From: Pelomonas sp. Root1444
GTDB taxonomy: Bacteria; Pseudomonadota; Gammaproteobacteria; Burkholderiales; Burkholderiaceae_C
Reading direction: 5' to 3'
Length of the DNA: 64,000 nt
Assembly: GCF_001426885.1 (NCBI RefSeq)
Contig: NZ_LMFP01000028.1
Coordinates: forward strand, 148,106 to 212,105
In this document: positions 60,813 to 64,000 of the stretch, one piece after another
Layout of the letters: each line of letters begins with the position of its first letter
Position numbering within the stretch: the stretch's first letter is position 1
Made by a program: the position numbers and the translations under genes
The notes under the pieces: generated by a model
Told to the model about the DNA's origin: nothing
What the model saw: only the letters and a program-made list of their open reading frames with translations
Database searches by the model: none

Positions 60813-63101
60813 ATGGAGCCATCCCGAACGAACCCACACTCGCACGTCATGCCGGATGGTTCGGCCATGAAGGATGACCCGGGCCACCACGCGCACCATG
60901 ACCACGCGACTCACGCTGGACATGGCCACGGCCATCACGCACATGGGCCTGCCGCAGCCGAGCGGGTACCCAACGGCGATCCGAGCCAGGTCGAGTACAC
61001 CTGCCCCATGCACCCGCAAGTGCGGCAACTGGGCCCGGGCAGCTGTCCCATCTGCGGCATGGCACTGGAGCCGGTCGTCGCGACGGCCGAGCAAGGGGCG
61101 AGCCCCGAACTTCGGGACATGACGCGGCGGCTCTGGATCGGCACGGCGTTGACGCTGCCTGTCTTCGCGCTGGAGATGGGCGGGCATCTCTTCAACATCC
61201 ACCACCTCATTGCGCAGCAGACGTCGAACTGGGTGCAATTGCTGCTCGGCACACCGGTCGTGCTGTGGGCCGGCTGGCCGTTCTTCACACGTGCCGTCGC
61301 GTCGGTGCGGCACCGCAGCTTGAACATGTTCACGCTCATCGCCCTGGGCACGGGTGCTGCGTGGCTCTACAGCATCGTCGCGACGCTGATGCCCGGTTTG
61401 TTCCCGCCGGCGCTGCGAGGCGCAGAGGGTGCCGTGGCGGTCTACTTCGAGGCCGCTGCCGTCATCACGGTGCTGGTGCTGCTGGGCCAGGTGCTCGAGC
61501 TGCGCGCCCGAGAGAAGACCTCCGGGGCCATCAAGGCGCTGCTGGGCCTGGCGCCGAAAACGGCCGTGAAGGTCGATGCGCAAGGCAACGACGAGACCGT
61601 CCCCGTCGACGCCATCCAGGCCGGCGACCTCCTGCGGGTACGGCCCGGCGAAAAGGTGCCGGTGGACGGCGAGCTGACCGAGGGCAAAGGCAATGTCGAC
61701 GAGTCCATGGTGACGGGCGAACCCATCCCGGTTGCCAAGGCGGTCGGCTCCAAGGTCACCGCGGGCACGCTGAACCAGACCGGCGGCTTTGTGATGCGCG
61801 CCGAGAAGGTGGGCGCAGACACGCTGCTCTCTCAAATCGTCCACATGGTGGCCGCGGCGCAGCGCAGTCGCGCGCCCATCCAGCGCATGGCCGACCAGGT
61901 CGCGGGCTGGTTCGTGCCGGTGGTCATCCTCGTGGCGGCCTTCACCTTCGTCGCGTGGCTGGTCTGGGGGCCGGCGCCGGCGTTCAGCTATGCGCTCGTC
62001 ACGTCGGTGGCGGTGCTCATCATTGCCTGCCCCTGTGCGCTGGGGCTGGCGACCCCGATGTCCATCATGGTCGGCGTGGGCAAAGGTGCGCAGCACGGCG
62101 TCCTCATCCGGGATGCCGAGGCGCTGGAGAAGATGGAGAAGGTGGACACGCTCGTCGTCGACAAGACCGGCACGTTGACCGAGGGCCGCCCGAAGGTTGT
62201 CCACATCGAGCCGGCAGCGGGCTTCACCGCCGAGGATGTCCTGCAGAAACTGGCCAGCGTCGAGCGGGCGAGCGAGCATCCCTTGGCGATGGCCATCGTG
62301 ACGGACGCCCACGAACGCAAGCTTTCGCTCGCGCCGGTTTCGGACTTCGACTCCCCGGTCGGCAAGGGCGTGGTGGGCACGGTGGAGGGCCAGCCCATCG
62401 TCTCGGGCAGCGCGAAGTTCCTGGCCGAGCACGGCATCGACAGCGCCAGTCTGTCCGAGGCGGCCGAAGGCCAACGCCGGCAGGCCGCGACGGTCATCTT
62501 CGTCGGCATCGGCGGGAAGCTGGCTGGGTTCGTGGCCATCGCCGATCCCATCAAGCCGACCACGCGGCAGGCGCTGGAAGCGCTGCGGGCCGCGGGCGTG
62601 CGCGTGGTGATGCTCACCGGAGACGGCAAGACCACCGCGGAAGCCGTGGGCCGGCAACTCGGCATCGACGAAGTGGTTGCCGAGGTGTTCCCCGAGGACA
62701 AGGCCGCCGTGGTGAAGCGGCTCCAGGACGAAGGCCGGGTCGTCGCGATGGCAGGCGACGGCGTCAACGATGCGCCGGCCCTGGCCCAGGCGACGGTCGG
62801 GGTGGCCATGGGGACCGGCACCGATGTCGCGATGGAAAGTGCCGGCGTCACGCTGCTGAAGGGCGACCTCATGGGCATCGTTCGCGCGCGGACGCTGTCG
62901 CGCGCGACGATGCGCAACATCCGGCAGAACCTCTTTCTCAGCTTCGCCTACAACACCGCGGGCATCCCGCTTGCGGCAGGCGTGCTGTACCCGTTCTTCG
63001 GGATGCTGCTTTCCCCTGTCGTCGCCGCCGCGGCGATGGCCTTGTCGTCGGTCAGCGTCATCGGCAACGCGCTGCGGCTTCGCTCGGTGAAGGTGGAATG
63101 A
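60813..63101 (+). CDS. P1B-type copper-translocating ATPase
   Basis: A 762-residue ATPase. The N-terminus is His-rich and carries a heavy-metal-binding motif Y-T-C-P-M-H-P-Q-V ... C-P-I-C-G-M instead of a classic HMA domain. Eight membrane helices follow. The ion site in helix 6 is C-P-C (near residue 406), with the phosphorylation motif D-K-T-G-T (near 450), [12 protein letters not shown] and G-D-G-V-N-D. Helix 7-8 signatures Y-N and M-A-L-S-S-V-S-V match the P1B-1 Cu(I) group. The start at 60813 follows a TGGAGC ribosome site. It lies 107 bp after the chaperone and is likely driven by the same promoter, exporting Cu(I) to the periplasm. Confidence 0.92.
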   Translation: MEPSRTNPHSHVMPDGSAMKDDPGHHAHHDHATHAGHGHGHHAHGPAAAERVPNGDPSQVEYTCPMHPQVRQLGPGSCPICGMALEPVVATAEQGASPELRDMTRRLWIGTALTLPVFALEMGGHLFNIHHLIAQQTSNWVQLLLGTPVVLWAGWPFFTRAVASVRHRSLNMFTLIALGTGAAWLYSIVATLMPGLFPPALRGAEGAVAVYFEAAAVITVLVLLGQVLELRAREKTSGAIKALLGLAPKTAVKVDAQGNDETVPVDAIQAGDLLRVRPGEKVPVDGELTEGKGNVDESMVTGEPIPVAKAVGSKVTAGTLNQTGGFVMRAEKVGADTLLSQIVHMVAAAQRSRAPIQRMADQVAGWFVPVVILVAAFTFVAWLVWGPAPAFSYALVTSVAVLIIACPCALGLATPMSIMVGVGKGAQHGVLIRDAEALEKMEKVDTLVVDKTGTLTEGRPKVVHIEPAAGFTAEDVLQKLASVERASEHPLAMAIVTDAHERKLSLAPVSDFDSPVGKGVVGTVEGQPIVSGSAKFLAEHGIDSASLSEAAEGQRRQAATVIFVGIGGKLAGFVAIADPIKPTTRQALEALRAAGVRVVMLTGDGKTTAEAVGRQLGIDEVVAEVFPEDKAAVVKRLQDEGRVVAMAGDGVNDAPALAQATVGVAMGTGTDVAMESAGVTLLKGDLMGIVRARTLSRATMRNIRQNLFLSFAYNTAGIPLAAGVLYPFFGMLLSPVVAAAAMALSSVSVIGNALRLRSVKVE

Positions 63102-63149
63102 GTCGAGCCCACGCCACGAACATGCGCCGCGTCGGCCGCAGCGGCGCCG

Positions 63150-63830
63150 TCAGTTCGCTGCGAAGCAGTACAACAGCCCTGCCCCGCCGGTGCTGACCAA
63201 CTTGGGCTGGCTGCAGCCGCGGCTGGCGTGGGCGGAGTTCCAGCTGGCGTTGCCGCCGCCGGTGCGGTCGAAATGGCCGAGCTGGACGGCGCCGTCCTCG
63301 GCGTCGCTCGTGTAGTTCCTGCAGGTCTTGTCCGCCCCGTCCGGGAAGGCGCGACCGTCGGGCGTGGAGCCGGTGACGATGTCGTGCTCGTTGGGCGTGT
63401 CGCCGGCGGCCTTGGGGCGCTCGCCCTTCTCCGTCAGCGCAGTGTTTCGCGTGAGGTTGCTGCCCAGTTGGGCCTGCTCCAGCGTGTCGCCGTGCAAGTG
63501 ACCCACGTCGCGGGCGATGACCTGGCCGCGCACGTTGGTCCACGGGCCCTTGCCGATGCGATCGCGGGCGTTGACCGCGTTCGCGCCCTGGGTACTGAGA
63601 TAGGCGCGCCAGGTCTTGAAGGGCGAGCCGGCGGCGGCGGCCAGCTTCTGGCAATGCGCGTCGGCGCCTTCCAGGCCGCCGTAGCTGGCGCCCTGCCCGC
63701 CGCCGGTGCTGGTGACGAAGAAGGTGAACGGCGGCGGCGGCGGCGGCGCGCTGGCGGCACCGGCGGGTGGGGTCTGGGCGTGGCTGGCCAGAGCCCCAAG
63801 CATCAAGGTCAGTGAAAGCGTGATCTTCAT
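63150..63830 (-). CDS. Secreted lectin-like/collagenase-NC10-like protein
   Basis: A 226-residue protein with a signal peptide (L-S-L-T-L-M-L-G-A-L-A-S-H-A) and a Pro-rich linker of P-P-P-P-P-P. The compact domain contains G-L-E-G-A-D-A-H-C-Q-K-L-A, W-R-A-Y-L-S-T-Q-G, Y-T-S-D, N-S-A-H-A-S-R-G-C-S and L-L-Y-C-F. The pattern (A-D-x-H-C-Q ... W-x-A-Y-L-S-T ... S-x-G-C) is that of bacterial lectin-like proteins related to DUF1554 or endostatin-type folds. Function unknown; exported. ATG 63830 directly begins the signal peptide. It probably forms an operon with the cytochrome gene that follows on the same strand. Confidence 0.7.
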   Translation of the reverse strand: MKITLSLTLMLGALASHAQTPPAGAASAPPPPPPFTFFVTSTGGGQGASYGGLEGADAHCQKLAAAAGSPFKTWRAYLSTQGANAVNARDRIGKGPWTNVRGQVIARDVGHLHGDTLEQAQLGSNLTRNTALTEKGERPKAAGDTPNEHDIVTGSTPDGRAFPDGADKTCRNYTSDAEDGAVQLGHFDRTGGGNASWNSAHASRGCSQPKLVSTGGAGLLYCFAAN

Positions 63831-63871
63831 GGGTGTTCCTGAGCGGGCCGGCACAGCCGGCAGGGGACGGG

Positions 63872-64000
63872 TCAGTTGCTGCGGTAGTCGTCGTGGCAGG
63901 CCTTGCAGGTCTTCTGCAGCGCGGCGAGCTGGGCCTTCACGGCGGCGACGTCGCCGGCCTGCGTCACGCGGGCCAGCTCGGTGGCCTCCTTGCCGAAGGC
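63872..64000 (-). CDS. C-type cytochrome, C-terminal part (runs off the window)
   Basis: The last 42 codons of a protein are visible, ending K-T-C-K-A-C-H-D-D-Y-R-S-N. The C-x-x-C-H haem-binding motif at the very C-terminus and the helical T-Q-A-G-D-V ahead of it are typical of cytochrome c' or c-556. The 5' part lies beyond base 64000. Only haem attachment in the periplasm can be concluded. Confidence 0.8.
   Translation of the reverse strand, partial: AFGKEATELARVTQAGDVAAVKAQLAALQKTCKACHDDYRSN

Noticed and set aside
1-64000. rRNA, tRNA genes and CRISPR arrays
   Set aside because: No cloverleaf-like conserved segments, rRNA core sequence or regularly spaced repeats were seen. The only tandem repeat is the 13-bp one without spacers.

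Overview
The window is high-GC proteobacterial DNA. Gene content (cus-type copper efflux, TonB-dependent receptors, otn-type sugar-acid catabolism, LacI-controlled polysaccharide utilisation, NtrY/NtrC-like two-component system beside a MacAB-like exporter) and codon use fit a betaproteobacterium of the Burkholderiales, near Roseateles/Mitsuaria/Rubrivivax. That placement is an inference. No rRNA, tRNA, CRISPR array or complete insertion sequence was found.

Layout. (1) 1-1178: transposase scraps, one small orphan ORF and otherwise empty DNA. (2) 1179-6304, plus strand: a tight five-gene catabolic operon with an FAD-dependent oxidoreductase, an MFS transporter, an Asp/Glu-racemase-like protein, a four-carbon sugar-acid kinase (OtnK) and an OtnC-like class II aldolase that has lost two expected active-site residues. 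(3) 6341-12594, minus strand: a Fur-box-headed locus with a small Cys-rich membrane protein, an ABC ATPase, two DUF3526-like ABC-2 permeases and a TonB-dependent receptor. (4) 12597-14301: a scar zone with an IS66 remnant, a frameshifted AraC-type regulator and a nuclease-like ORF without a normal start. (5) 14302-32642, minus strand: a large polysaccharide-utilisation locus. It has a TonB receptor, GH28-like, GH43 (two), GH51, GH88 and GH97 enzymes, an oligosaccharide-type MFS importer, a PfkB sugar kinase, an AGE-family epimerase, a mutarotase-like protein and a LacI-type regulator. A shared palindromic operator lies upstream of both of its transcription blocks.

(6) 32858-39742: a histidine kinase and an NtrC-type regulator with a degenerate AAA+ domain, transcribed away from an HlyD / ABC ATPase / FtsX-type export operon. 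Tandem dyads lie between them. A small TonB-N-terminus-like protein follows on the minus strand. (7) 40383-53869, plus strand: four very large, tightly spaced genes (1084, 1134, 1625 and 635 aa) of unknown function. The first is DUF6603-like. This cassette is the best candidate for an undescribed system in the window. (8) 53947-64000: a copper/silver resistance region with CusCBA on the minus strand, a small secreted protein, and on the plus strand a CueR-type promoter driving a CopZ-like metallochaperone and a P1B copper ATPase. A secreted lectin-like protein and the end of a c-type cytochrome close the window.

How the parts work together. In the polysaccharide locus the outer-membrane receptor brings in glycan fragments. 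Exported GH28/GH43/GH51/GH97 enzymes trim them, the MFS protein imports oligomers, cytoplasmic GH88 cleaves unsaturated uronyl products, and the epimerase, mutarotase and kinase feed sugars to glycolysis. In the copper region the chaperone and ATPase handle cytosolic copper and CusCBA exports periplasmic copper. The four large genes share spacing and direction and probably act together, but the sequence does not reveal their task.
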